This document shows positions 11,640 to 23,526 of a stretch of 64,000 nt of DNA, one piece after another. The DNA is taken from assembly GCA_948567375.1 (NCBI GenBank), contig OX419758.1, positions 27,223,001 through 27,287,000 of the forward strand. The letters run 5' to 3'. This DNA comes from Lunularia cruciata. Its lineage: Eukaryota; Streptophyta; Marchantiopsida; Lunulariales; Lunulariaceae. Below the pieces are notes generated by a model. The model was not told the origin of the DNA. It worked only from the letters and a program-made list of their open reading frames with translations, and searched no databases. The first letter of the stretch is position 1, and each line of letters begins with the position of its first letter. The position numbers and the translations under genes were made by a program.

Positions 11640-11866
11640 CTAATTTGGTTTTAAACATATCCAAAATAGAGGCTAGAGCTTCATTTAGCAAACTTACCTC
11701 AACTTTCAAGTTCTAAGTTAGTTACAAGCATATCTAAAATAGAGGCTAGAGCTTCATTTAGCTAACTTACCTCAACTTTCAAGTTTCAAGTTGGTTACAA
11801 ACATATCAAAATAGAGGCTAGAGCTTCATTTAACTAACTTACTTCTACTTTAAAGTTCTAAAGTCA
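11640..11866. repeat. 73-bp tandem repeat, about 3 copies
   Basis: The landmark ACATATC.AAAATAGAGGC occurs at 11,655, 11,728 and 11,801, each followed by TAGAGCTTCATTTA, CTAACTTAC and an AACTTTCAAG-like end. The spacing is exactly 73 bp and divergence is low. Confidence 0.85.
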
Positions 11867-13615
11867 AGCTATCATAATGTGTTTTCCTACTTTATAATAT
11901 CTTTGCATGCACATTAGCCTCTAATAGTGTATTTATGGTTTTATGTGCTAGTGATAGCTAGCTAATTTTAAGAGTTACTTAGTGAGAGGTTTCTTTAACT
12001 AAATTAATATGGCTTAATAAGGAGAAAGATCAAATATTTAACTTACTTTAATCTACTCAATGAGATGCTTTGTAATTTTCAATTATATTATAGTGGAGTG
12101 GGAACTCTTAAGAAAACTGCATATGAAATGGAACCTTTGAGAGAGGTTCATACTAGAGTATGAGCTTTTACTTAAATTTTTTATGATAGAAGCTACTTTG
12201 TATATAAGAGGTGTACAAATCTTATAAAATTAGGACCAAGTTAGATGGCTTTTGATAATTTAGTTAAGTAAAGAGAGGTAGATTGTACTTGACCTTAGAA
12301 TATGCTGTTATTTTTAATTAAGAGAATGTCATACATTCTTAAGATAAATGCTTAAAAGCATCCAAAGGAGGCATATGAGAGAAAAACCTATGAAAAATCC
12401 TATTAGCATAAGATTCAGTACTTCTAGTAATTTAGACAAAGTAAAAATTCTAAAGTGCTGTTAAGACATTGACTATGGATATTATGGTACGTTGTAAGGA
12501 AGGGTTTCAAAAGGCATCCATTTTTGTAATAAGCTTGGAGCTTATAATGAGGAAATGGAATGAGACTTTGTAGATAGTACAAACCCATATTTTACAATTA
12601 AGAGTAATATTTCTTAATAGAGAGTGTTGTTATTGTTGTGTTGTTACACTTAGATGAACATCTAATCCTATATGACCATTTTTGGATGTAGATAAAATAA
12701 TTTATATAATAATATGTGTGAAGATTTTCCTTGTAAACCATTGTAAAGAAGCTTTGGAATAAGATAGTGAATGGGTGATTTGAGGATTGAATTAGAGATT
12801 TAAATAGTAAGTTAGAGAATTTATTCTGAGTTATTATCCAAATGGTAGTTAATACCTGATTATCTTAATAGCAGTTTTCTTGTTTGCTTATAACTTATCT
12901 TAATGCAATCTCATTCTTTCTTGCCTTCTCCACTATTGCTACTTCTATTACATTTTTATTCTCCTTCCTTCTTCTACTACTATACCTCTCTTTTGTACTC
13001 TACTATTGATACTTCTACTACATTTTTATTCTCCTTCCTTCCTCTACTAATGTACCTCTTTTTGCACTCGTACTCTCTCATGCTTGAACTACCTCTCATC
13101 ATCTCCATAGTATGCATGTACAAAGATGATTTCCTTCAATACTATCATGAGATTACTAAATAAGGACATGCCATATCCTTAAACTTATTCTACCTTAAAC
13201 TAACTAGGGACATGCCTAATCCTTAAATTTATTCTATTATTCAATTCCGCTATAGTTCTAACATTCTACTTCTTTGCTTGGTTCAATTTGTGATATGCCT
13301 TATGTGTAGGAATTTGAGCTATGATTAATTTTGTATGTTACTTAATTTTGTATGTTGATGTTAACTTGCTCAAGAGAACATCATTTCTTTAGTGCCAAAG
13401 TTAAACTTTGGCACAATTGAGATGGAGATTCCTTTACTGTACCTCATTCTTCACAAGTGATTATGAGAAGATCTTAGAGCAAGGTAAATTCCATCTACAA
13501 GAAGATATAGAACTATTATTTATTGTGTGACCATTTTTCCTTCTCTTGTGATAATAATTGCCATCTTGGAGTGGATCTGGTGGTGGAATGACACAAAAAG
13601 AAAAGCAACTTTTAA

Positions 13616-13677
13616 GTTAGTTGAGAGCATAATACTTACATGTTAGTTGAGAGCATAATACTTACATGTAAGAGATA
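13616..13677. repeat. 26-bp tandem duplication
   Basis: TTAGTTGAGAGCATAATACT followed by TACATG occurs twice head to tail with no visible change. Confidence 0.85.
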
Positions 13678-13925
13678 GAGCAAATTCAGATGGTGCACAT
13701 AGAGCTTCTCTTATCACCAAATTCATCTTATCTCTAAATTCCAAAGTCTATTGCTTTGCCTTGTTCCTGAGAATTATCATACTCCTAACAATTTGACTAT
13801 CTTCACTTTGCTTTCCATTACTTCCTACTTTATTCATTGGTAAATTTTGGTGTTTAAATGTGATTTTCTACTTATTGAATCCAAGTGGAGGGGCAACTAT
13901 TGAGAATTTGAGCTAATATATGGTT

Positions 13926-14665
13926 TGTGGTGGAGTGTAATACTCTGAGGACAAGAGAAGAGAGAAAACACAAATTAAACACTCAAACATCCGATGCCCC
14001 AAAGGAGCACCTTCTCTTTATTATATAAGCAAAGAGGATCTCTTCCAAGGAAGCTCCACCATAGGATTTGGCACACAAATAGGTGACATGTCAGCAAACT
14101 CCACCCTTGGATTACTTACTTGGATGGGTGACATGTTTGGTCTAGGTCCTATCTGGTTGGTCAAACAAGCTTTGACCAAAGAGAATCTTGTAGGGAATTT
14201 TCTTGTAGGAATCTCAAAATCACGTAAGGTACCGTTGGAAAGCTCTCGACAAGACAAACCAAGGAGGAGGGAAGGCCAACCTTTCCTCCATTTGGGGAGG
14301 GGGTCGGCACATTTTCAAGGCCTAATTCATCCGTTTAGGCCTCAAGAATTGTTTTCAAAGATTTCAAGCATATTTTGGTTCCTACAATATTAGTAGAAGT
14401 CCCCTTTTGGTGATACATCTTTCTAATCTGTTTACTCCATCATTTGTAATATCCTTCCAGATGTTACAAAACCAATTCTCACCTTTAAATCATATGTTTA
14501 GCTATTGGTTCTAAGGTTCTCAAGTGTATTTCGGTTTCTGCCCTATTAGTAGAAGTACTCTTTTGGTGATATTTCTAACCAATCTATTTGGACTATCATG
14601 TATAAATCATTCTAGATGTTACCAAACCAAATTTCATATCTAGATCATATGGCTAGCTCTTGGCA
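13926..14665 (-). repeat. Family-C repeat, minus-strand copy
   Basis: The reverse complement of 10,560-11,290, with the same TTTATTATATAAGC promoter-like box (about 14,018), GGTTGGTCAAACAAGC block and CACCAAAAGGGGACTTC block (as complement). With the plus copy it forms a large inverted pair with arms of about 730 bp separated by about 2.6 kb. The ORFs on both strands here are repeat translations. Confidence 0.6.
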
Positions 14666-14767
14666 TTACATGGAGATGGTATATTTGGTTCATAATCAAA
14701 TAGGTGTTCTTTACACCTAATCTTCATACTTTGAGAGCTTCACTTATGTATTGCAACTTTGGAGGTC

Positions 14768-15310
14768 ATATGTTGTGCATATATACATTGCTACACAATA
14801 TACATTGCTACACAACATACATCGCTATCAACATCAAACACTATAGAAGCACAACTCACAAATAAGTCATACATGAACTCTAAAGTGCCATAATAATCAA
14901 TTCTTCTTCAACTTGAATCACACTCAAATCACATCAATACTTGATCATTCATTCCACGATCAACCAACAATTGGGCATTAATTACAATCAAGCCTTATGA
15001 ACTCTAGCTAAGAAACTCCTTGTCGGCCTTTGTCCACCATAGCCAAGAACTTGAAGGGTCAATATCAAAGAAGTGAGCTCTCTCAACTTGCACTTTGAAG
15101 GTTTATCTCTAATTTTGACCTAGGTCTCTAGCCCTATTGGTCCTATTGATGGTGCAAACAGTGCAAGTGACGATAGGTCCCACCATGTGATTAGTACCCC
15201 AAACATGAAATCATACTATCAACAAGTAGTCCATGAGTAACTACCAAAATACCTATGGCTACCAACACTACTACTCCAAGATTCAAGGAATCTAGCTTCA
15301 ACACCGCAAA
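14768..15310 (-). repeat. Family-B LTR remnant
   Basis: It aligns with 28,143-28,680. Shared features are the TGTGCATATATACATTGC start (here with the ACA..TACATTGCTACACAA part duplicated), the ATAGAAGCACAACTCA block, TCTAGCTAAGA, a GACCTAGGTCTC block and GGTGCAA.CAGTGCAAGTGAC. No internal element sequence is attached on either side, so it may be a solo LTR. Confidence 0.6.
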
Positions 15311-18300
15311 TATCCTGAAAAGCTCCTTTGACTATCTAAAAATTCAATATTAGATCCATCCACTTATTTAGCCATACTAAGTTAGTTAGAGATCTCTCCA
15401 ATGTAGCTATCAGTGAAATTATCAAGTTATAATTGTTTGAAGACCACCAAAGTCTACTAGTTATAATTGTTTCAAGACCATCAAAGTCTACTAGCAACAA
15501 ATGTGCAACCTACGGTGTAATAAAACAAGATGACTATATCAATTTCATAAACACATAGAATAGAGAGCTCTGACTAGCTATAGGAAGTCCATTCATCCCA
15601 ATCCATCCAATGATTTGCTAAAGCTTGAGTATGAGGCTTAATCAAATTTAGCTTCTTAATCTTTTATCTCGTGTAAGACTTTAGATCTCATACAAACTAT
15701 AGCTTCTAGCACCTTATAGCAAGGGCATAAGCACCATTTTTCCAAGTAATAAGTTTGTTGCTAAGTATATAATTCAAGATGCTAGTAAAAAAATTATTCT
15801 TAATTATACATAATTATACATAAATTATACATAATTCTTAAAGCTTTGAAAGGCCAATTAAAATTGAAAATTTTAATCTTTATGTCTAAAGGTCTACGTC
15901 TATCATATCTTTGATGATTTGATAAGGAATTGAGTAGCCTTGGTTTAAATTCCTATCTTTGATGCTTTGATGGGTGAAATTGAATAGTCTTTGTTCTAAC
16001 TGCTTTGGTGAATCTATCATTCTCAAGAATATGGTTTACAATAGGCTAATAAGAAGAAGGCTCAAGGTTTTGGGTATTTTGTACTTTATTGTATTTTGTA
16101 AAGTGTTTTTGGACTTTAGACATAATATTGATTCACTTAGTATAAAATCCACTCATTTCTATCAAATTATTGGTCATATACTTATAAACAATACTTTCTT
16201 TGATCAATAAACATTCATCACAACTAGTCTTATGATCTTTTATGGAAAATTTGAAAATTTAGAGTGAGAAATAAGAGTTAAAGTCCAAGAAGTTCATTCT
16301 TGTACTCCCTTATGAGTTGTAATTGCTTCGTGGTAGAAAGAACATCCTTAATATTCCATCTTTGGAGACTTGTAAACCATTTGCCACACTTGAATGCCAA
16401 TGGATCAAATTAAGTTTCAATTTCTCATTAGGTGAAAATAATTTTTCAGTCAAAATAGCTTAGTTATTGGTATACTCATCATAGTTCAATCACTCTCATC
16501 TGGAATGCTTCAGTTCTTATATGCTTTGAGTTAAGAAGATTTATTTTAGTCATGAATACTTAGTTTTTTAGCATTTCCTTGGTTGGGCTTATCATTCTCC
16601 TACCGTTAACACTTTCTTAGTTAGAAGTATTGTCCTCTTATTTATCTTCAGTTCATATCTTAAACTTCTTGCATTCAAAGTTGGATGTTGGCTTCAATAA
16701 AGATAAATTTAGTTTATAGGCCAAACTTAATATCTAAATCTCACTTGTTCATAAACATTCCTCTATTTCCTAAAATTTTTGTAACTCAAATAATATATAG
16801 TTGGAAAATTTGGAAGTCTAGTAGCATAAATTAATTTACATGATTCACATGATTTTAATTTTCAATCATATTATTTTAATAAATATTATATATATATATA
16901 TATATGTTAATTAATGATCAGGTTAGCACATATTTTACCTTATTGTACATTATAAATATTCGTGAAACCTATTGAGCCTTTGAATTTAAAGTTTGCTTAA
17001 TCACTTCCTTTATTTAATAAATTGCATTCTTTCTATAAATAGCAAACTAGACGTTTGATTATCTTGGTTACATGATTCTTCATGTAAACACGATACAAAT
17101 TCAGCTAGATAAATATCGAAGGAAATATGTAGCATGGAAAAAAAATGCACTAAACTGAGTATTGTTTAGAGATAAAAATAAGTTATTAAATGCCTTCAAT
17201 CCCGTAATATCCAGTGGTATATTGTTTTAGAACATGAACTTCAAAATATAGCAAGGATAATCTTTAAATAAGGTGTTTTAAAATAAATTGTGTTAGCAAT
17301 AAGAGAACAAAATCCAGAACAATACCTGTATCTAGAAACGAGTTCATCTACATATCCCGAAGAATAATTCAAAATATCTAAGAGGCTTGTCGTTAAAAGT
17401 ATAACTTATTGGGTCTTAATGTTTGTTGAAATTTTTTACTAAGAACCAAGCCACATTTGGATGTTTATTTTTTCTAATATATTAATCAATATTCAAGCTA
17501 TATTGACATGACTTGTTTCCGTTGTTTTAATCTCCATCTATAATATATCTTCCTTGAGTGGAAATATTAAAACTAGACTTAAAATATTTCTATTCTATTA
17601 TACTGGTATAACAAGTCTGAATATAATATGGATGGGCTTGTTTGAGAATAGAAATTGAAGCAATAATGATATCTACCTCTGATGATATATTTTCCAAATA
17701 TCAAAATATGGTTAATTATATTTTGAGAAATTTTATTTGTGTATCAATTTTCTAAATTGAGATAATAGTGACTTGTCTTTTATATTTGCTAGTATAATTG
17801 GATGATTCTTAATTTTCTTTTAGTTTATGTCATTTATTTCACTTTTTTTTCAGTAGGAAAGTAACATTTAATCAGTGAATAAGCATCAAGGGATTTACCC
17901 GGAGGTAAAGTGGATTGGAGGAGAAATTGAACAATACTTGTACCGAGTTTGCAAAGCTAACATCTAAGTAAATAAATAAATAAATGATTTAAAAAAATCA
18001 TTTAAAAATAACAGATGTAGTAGACACCAATTAAATAGCAAAACATTCACCAGGATTTATTTAACTAGCCTTATTAATGCTCAGCAAGACTCGTTGAGAC
18101 TACTTTAGCCTTAACCACCTGAACTTTGACTCTACTAAAAAAAACAGAAGTCAATAAAGGTCCAATCGATTTTTTTAGAAGGACGAACGTGTAGAAAAAA
18201 TGAAGGATGGAAAGACCCCATCGATTGAAAATAAATATTTTATTTTGACCTACGGTTAATAAAGTTACTAATTACTTCAAGCCGGCAGTTATATATACAG

Positions 18301-19350
18301 ACTAATGTCATCACAAGAGTGATAACACAAGTCATTAACATATCATCAAAGAGGTCATGCAACAAACTGTTATATTATATGGTTGTCAAATGCAAAGAAG
18401 AATAATTAATATTTACTATATTCTTAAAATTTTTTTGATGTCTTATTTATATATTTTGTAGAACATTGATTAGATATATATTTATACAGTCCACTTAAAA
18501 AAATTCACATCAGGGGAAGTGAGAGGAGAAAATCATGTAGGAAGATTGTAGATCTCCATAATCAACTTTGATGAGACGTCAAAAGTAAATGAGACAAGTC
18601 ATTTGGTGAGCTTTATATATAGTTGTATAAAAGTATAAAAGTTTTCTTTGCTCCCAAGCTGAAGTTGAATATATTTTTAAAGTCAATTGTAAGCTAATAT
18701 GTTTGCGTCTATTAATATAATCACAATGATTTAGATTCTGATAATGAAACTAAATTAGAAAACTTATAAAACGTTTAGATTGAAAAATAAAAGTATAAAA
18801 AATTGAATAATAGGTAATAATAAACAATGAAAGTTCTCTTCTGTAGTCAGTCATGCTTAATATAAACTTTCCTGTCCGAGAGGTGCTGTTCTTTATTTCA
18901 GGAGAGTTGACTCCTTACATAGTACATAAAGCTAAGTAGATTTCTTTATATTTTGGCGCCTTGAGGAAGCTGGAACTCCAAACCACATGTATCCCAAAGA
19001 TCAAAAGCGCTTTTGCCACGTAACCACTGATTAAAAACCAGTTACAGAAATTGCAAGGTCTTTCAACTTACTCGAACCCTGGGACAAGGGGCATATGAGT
19101 ATCTTTATCCAAATCCCGAACGGAAAGAGCGGCTTCTCCGTCCGTCCTGGGACGAAGAAACAAAACGTGCAATCTGGTCATCCTTTCGCCGAGTCAAATG
19201 CATAGGATGATCGGGAGCTTTGTTCACTTGGCAATCCGGGCAACTTAGCGTCGTAAGAATCCATGAGGCAATCTATGGTGGCGTGAACCTACCGGGTTGG
19301 TTGGTTGGTTGGTTGGTCTTCACGTCCTATGTCGATGTCGATGTCGATAT
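15311..19350. other. AT-rich intergenic region without recognised genes
   Basis: No ORF longer than 78 codons is present and none resembles a known protein. Visible structure is limited to a 34-bp duplication near 15,427-15,492 (TATAATTGTTTGAAGACCA.. unit), an (AT)n run near 16,884-16,906 and an (AAAT)n run near 17,970. The first 500 bp may be very decayed element sequence. Confidence 0.5.
19296..19318. repeat. (TTGG)n microsatellite
   Basis: Five perfect TTGG units, followed shortly by three GTCGAT hexamers (about 19,331-19,348). Confidence 0.9.
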
Positions 19351-19730
19351 TTTTCGGGGAACTTTCCAAAACACCTTACTGGAGAAAAGTATTCTCCAAA
19401 ATGCCCCCATGCAACCAGAATTCCCTCCTCGCTTGACAACTTCAAGTCACGCAACAACGGTGTCTTCGACACATAGAGCAAAATGAGTGCCCAGCTTAAC
19501 CTGGAGAAGGGCCTCGACTGCATGAGCGATTTTCACTTGCTGGGAGATGAAATGAACAAAATGAATTTTCTACTTTATAATGACCAACGGTGGAATTCCT
19601 CGTCTTGAAACGGACAAGTGTGGAGAAAGGAACAGAGTGTGGGGGTGAAAATTGCAAATGAAAATGGGGCATTTTGGAAAATACTTTTTATAAGTAGGGC
19701 ATTTTGGAAAATTCCGCATATTTTTCCCTT
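19351..19730. repeat. Foldback element: inverted repeat of about 57 bp around a 260-bp core
   Basis: The left arm (19,351-19,408: CTTTCCAAAACACCTTACT.. then AGTATTCTCCAAAATGCCCC) is matched at about 80% by the complement of the right arm (19,665-19,722: ATGGGGCATTTTGGAAAATA.. then TAGGGCATTTTGG). This is typical of a MITE or a solitary foldback. No target duplication was identified and there is no coding capacity. Confidence 0.55.
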
Positions 19731-21039
19731 TGAGCCTTCTATAATCACGATAGACTTCTTCAATGTATTAAATGGGCTCTAATCCAAATCCATAAGAATT
19801 ACGAAGAATTAATGACATGAACAGACTTTTTTCTCAAGACAGTACGATATGGCTACCTTATTTGAATTCTAGATTAATGTAAATTGATCCAAGTTAAGCT
19901 AATTTTAAACTTTCTATATTAAAGGCCGCAAAACCAAGTCTCCATCAGTGAAGTATAGCGGTAAATAGGAGAGCACCTTAATACAAAAGTGAGTTAGAGG
20001 AAGTAACTACAAAAGTGTTAAGTAAAGAAACAGAAAGTTTAGCTCTAGCGTAGAGTACGAGACTACAAAGATGACTACTTAAGCCTAACTCCGTCCCAAT
20101 ATCTTCATTTAATCTCACTATGATTTAAAAATTAATATTAAGGATCTACTGCGAAAAGGCAAAGATATAGATAACTCGGACTTGCTAAAATCGAGTAGCT
20201 CACTTATACGGGAATGGCGTGTCCTGCCAATCAAGAGTTAACAATATACAACAACATATCGAGGATAGATCGACAAGAAATTGTTTTGACAATTCTATTT
20301 TTGAAGAAGATATTGAGAATGGGACTGATTGTTTCATATGGGATGAGACTAACCGTGAAAACTCGATCTTGTTTGTGCAAAATATATGGACCTCTCTTTA
20401 GACGAGTGAATTATATTCTGGCATTTTATTTCCATATGAAAATTCAAAATTTTATCTACCAGATTGAAGAGCTAATTACCATTTCGTGTGGAGCATCTCA
20501 AAATGTGCTCAGATTAAAAACACTTATAAACCTCTTGATTTATAGCCCAGTGAGACGCAAATAAGGTGATCAAAAGACGTGCGTCCAGTACAACAAATGC
20601 TCTGTACTGTGGTTACACGAACCAAGAATCTCTGTGTCCACTTTCCCGGTCGATTCTCCGTTCCCGGTTCATCTAATGCAAAAGTTAGTTGGACGATACG
20701 TCAGACAGTAGACTATAAGCCCTGGGAAAGAGCCAAGGATGTTAATGGCAAGTTCCGCCGGAGAGTCCGGGTTTGACGACGAGGAACGAAATCTTTCCTT
20801 AAGAGTGCAAGTAACAGACGCTGGCGTCCACGCATCTCGTCCGATGGAGAGAATATTCGGCGGGGATGATACAGATACGGTAGGTCGCGGCAACCGGAAG
20901 ATCTCGCTCTCGACTGACCGGTCTGTGGAGTTTAGGTCTTGACACAAGTCGGCGGGCGGGGTTCGTTTGTTCATAAACTAGGCTTGGATGGTCCGAAGCA
21001 AGGAGGTTTATGTATCCGAGGCGGACAGCCGGGCGGGAG
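19731..21039. other. Intergenic region upstream of the helicase gene
   Basis: No believable coding sequence. The ORF at 20,214-20,564 (116 codons) has no recognisable domain and lies in AT-rich DNA. From about 20,580 GC content rises toward the helicase gene, so the last 450 bp may belong to its promoter. Confidence 0.4.
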
Positions 21040-21560
21040 TGACAGGAAAGGGGAAGAGTTGGGCTGGAGGGGAGGGGAGGAGGAGGAAGCAAAGAGGCCG
21101 AGAGAAGACAGAAGAGCGCAGAGGAGAGAGAGGAGGTGGAGATGGTGGTGGTGGAGGGAAAGAGAGCGGAGGACGAGCAGAGAAAAAGGAGCGAAGGCTG
21201 AGAAGGAAGGAACGAGGAGGAGGACGAAGACGAGCAACGACATCAAGGAGCAAAACGGAGCGGGTCGTTTTTCATTGTGCGGGCACGAGAAGAGAGAGAG
21301 GTGGAGACGACGCAAGAGAGGCGATTAGAGAGTTTGAGAGGGAGAGAGCGGAGGAGGAGAAAGATGGAGGAGGGGAAGGGACCTGATCGATGAGGAGGGA
21401 GTGGGAGATGGTAGAGAGGAGGGAAGGACGAAGAGATGCGCAAGAGAGATCGGTGTAGGTATGAGAAAATGAGGAACAGTTAGCGAGAGGACAGAGAGGA
21501 GGAGAGAGAGGAGCGGGACGGGAGGGGAAGGGAGAGGGAGAGAGGAGGGATTGAGATGGG
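21040..21560 (+). promoter_or_regulatory. Long polypurine (GGA/GAGA-rich) tract upstream of the helicase gene
   Basis: About 500 bp of the plus strand is mostly G and A, built of GGAGG, GAGAGAG and GAAGG runs with few pyrimidines. It ends about 450 bp before the helicase ATG, so it lies in the promoter or far 5' leader. GA-rich tracts in plant promoters bind BASIC PENTACYSTEINE-type factors, and long purine runs can form H-DNA; both are inferences for this site. The overlapping ORFs on both strands are low-complexity by-products. Confidence 0.5.
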
Positions 21561-21806
21561 AATTGAGTGAAAAACTAGTAAAAAAAGAGTGAGGAATGAA
21601 GACGGAGGGAGCGTATGCCGGTGCGTTCTAGGTTGGAGGTTTCCCGGGTATTCGGGATCGGGGCGGGAGAGGTGCGTTCGGAAGTCCGTGGTCCGTTCTG
21701 AGTAGCAGTGCTGGTGTCAAAGAAGACGAGGGAAAGTGACGGGGTTTGTGGCTCAAACCCTAATTTCTTGGCCGGGAAGGGTGAGACGTTACCTACGAGC
21801 ACTTTG

Positions 21807-21890
21807 ATGGAGAACCAAGTTGCGGATGCATTGCTCCACCACGTCTCTTTCAAGAAGATTCTGAGTCTCAGCTTATTTCGTCAGATCTAG
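21807..21890 (+). other. Possible upstream ORF (27 codons) in the helicase 5' leader
   Basis: An ATG at 21,807 opens a 27-codon frame ending at a TAG about 120 bp before the main ATG. If transcription starts upstream of it, it could dampen translation of the helicase. The transcription start is not visible, so this is tentative. Confidence 0.25.
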
Positions 21891-22008
21891 GTTTCTTCGC
21901 TCTCTCAAAACCTTTATCCATCACTCCGAACGGAGTTCCCCACGCTGTTTGGAAATTAGAAACATCTTGTTATAAGAGCTAGGGTGTTAGTAGAACGAAT
22001 CGTCGAAG

Positions 22009-23526
22009 ATGGTGTATTCGCGAGGGGCACAGCAGCATTATCAACCGAGGCCTTTGGGAGGAGGTGGCTCTCATGGAAGAGGCCAATCTGGAGGCTCTTA
22101 CCAACCATACCAGCCCCATACTCAACGGGGACTACATCAAAACAATCATCAACAGCAGCAACAACAACTGCAGCAGCAGCAGCAGCAAAACCAGCAGCAA
22201 TCTCAGTTATCCGGTCAGCATCAGGCCTTGACACAATCTCAGGCAAATGTTTCTACTTCAGCGGCCCCGTCAGCAGATGGAGGCCAAGGGGGACATTTAC
22301 CGCAAGGCAACTCGAGCCTACAAGATTGGAAAGCTCAGCTGAAGCTTCCGCCGACCGATTCGCGCTACAGGACTGAAGATGTTACTGCCACCAAAGGAAA
22401 TGAGTTCGAAGATTACTTTCTGAAGCGCGAGCTGCTTATGGGAATCTACGAGAAAGGCTTTGAACGGCCTTCACCCATCCAGGAAGAAAGCATCCCCATC
22501 GCATTGACCGGGAGCGATATTTTGGCCAGAGCCAAGAATGGAACTGGCAAGACGGCTGCGTTTTGCATTCCCGCAATCGAGAAGATTGACCTAAACAAGA
22601 ATGCCATTCAAGTTCTTATACTGGTCCCCACCAGAGAACTTGCTCTTCAGACCTCGCAAGTGTGCAAAGAGCTGGCCAAGCACTTGCATATACAGGTTAT
22701 GGTCACTACGGGTGGTACGAGTTTGAAGGATGACATCATGCGGCTCTACCAACCCGTGCATTTATTGGTCGGTACCCCCGGAAGGGTGCTTGATCTGGCC
22801 AGGAAAGGTGTTTGCAACTTGGGAGATTGTACCATGTTGGTCATGGACGAGGCTGACAAGCTGCTGTCCCCGGAGTTCCAGCCTCTTGTTGAGCAGTTGA
22901 TCGCGTTTCTTCCCGAAAACAGGCAGACACTCCTCTACTCAGCAACCTTCCCTGTTACCGTAAAGTCTTTCAAGGACAGGTTTCTCCGGAAACCCTATGT
23001 CATCAATCTTATGGATGAGTTGACATTGAAGGGAATTACACAGTTTTATGCGTTTGTGGAGGAAAGGCAGAAAGTTCACTGTCTGAGCACTCTATTTTCA
23101 AAGCTGCAAATCAACCAGTCTATCATTTTCTGCAATTCTGTGAACCGGGTTGAGCTTTTAGCAAAGAAAATTACCGAGCTGGGATATTCATGTTTCTATG
23201 TCCATGCCAAGATGCTCCAGTCTCATCGAAATAGAGTGTTCCACGATTTCAGAAATGGAGCATGCAGGAACTTGGTCTCTTCAGATCTCTTCACTAGGGG
23301 AATCGACATTCAGGCCGTGAATGTGGTGATCAACTTTGACTTTCCCAAAAACTCCGAAACATATCTGCACAGGGTGGGGCGGTCTGGCAGGTTCGGTCAC
23401 CTTGGTCTAGCTGTAAATCTGATTACATACGAGGACCGCTTCAATTTGTACAGGATTGAGCAGGAGCTTGGAACGGAAATCAAGCCTATACCTCCTCAGG
23501 TAGATCAAACCATATACTGTCGGTGA
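22009..23526 (+). CDS. DEAD-box RNA helicase, DHH1/DDX6 family (plant RH6/RH8/RH12-like)
   Basis: A 505-residue ATP-dependent RNA helicase of the Dhh1/DDX6/Me31B group, which works in mRNA decapping, translational repression and P-bodies. Residues 1-75 are a Gly/Gln-rich disordered tail with poly-Gln. The helicase core then shows the Q motif ([14 protein letters not shown], about 150-163), motif I AKNGTGKT (175-182), PTRELALQ (207-214), TPGR (256-259), DEAD (280-283), SAT (311-313), SIIFCNS (371-377), DLFTRGID (426-433) and [10 protein letters not shown] (454-463). It ends with the family signature [17 protein letters not shown]. Length and ending match plant RH8-type proteins (about 500 residues). 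Motif V reads VSSDLFTRG where other members commonly have VCTDLFTRG, a mild change. The ATG is the first in this frame, and the reading is one uninterrupted exon. Orthologues I know of in flowering plants have several introns, so a retrocopy or intron loss is possible. No inactivating change is seen. Confidence 0.95.
   Translation: MVYSRGAQQHYQPRPLGGGGSHGRGQSGGSYQPYQPHTQRGLHQNNHQQQQQQLQQQQQQNQQQSQLSGQHQALTQSQANVSTSAAPSADGGQGGHLPQGNSSLQDWKAQLKLPPTDSRYRTEDVTATKGNEFEDYFLKRELLMGIYEKGFERPSPIQEESIPIALTGSDILARAKNGTGKTAAFCIPAIEKIDLNKNAIQVLILVPTRELALQTSQVCKELAKHLHIQVMVTTGGTSLKDDIMRLYQPVHLLVGTPGRVLDLARKGVCNLGDCTMLVMDEADKLLSPEFQPLVEQLIAFLPENRQTLLYSATFPVTVKSFKDRFLRKPYVINLMDELTLKGITQFYAFVEERQKVHCLSTLFSKLQINQSIIFCNSVNRVELLAKKITELGYSCFYVHAKMLQSHRNRVFHDFRNGACRNLVSSDLFTRGIDIQAVNVVINFDFPKNSETYLHRVGRSGRFGHLGLAVNLITYEDRFNLYRIEQELGTEIKPIPPQVDQTIYCR

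Larger units (their letters stand above)
11296..13925. other. AT-rich interior between inverted family-C copies, no gene seen
   Basis: There is no protein similarity in any frame. It contains three local duplications: a 73-bp unit at 11,640-11,866, a CT-rich unit of about 70 bp duplicated at 12,950-13,060 (the ORF at 12,903-13,163 is its low-complexity translation), and a 26-bp unit duplicated at 13,616-13,677. Confidence 0.5.

Noticed and set aside
20939-21443. Several 80-130 codon ORFs on both strands in the polypurine region
   Set aside because: Arg/Glu/Gly-rich on one strand and Leu/Pro/Ser-rich on the other, as any frame through a GGA/GAGA tract gives.
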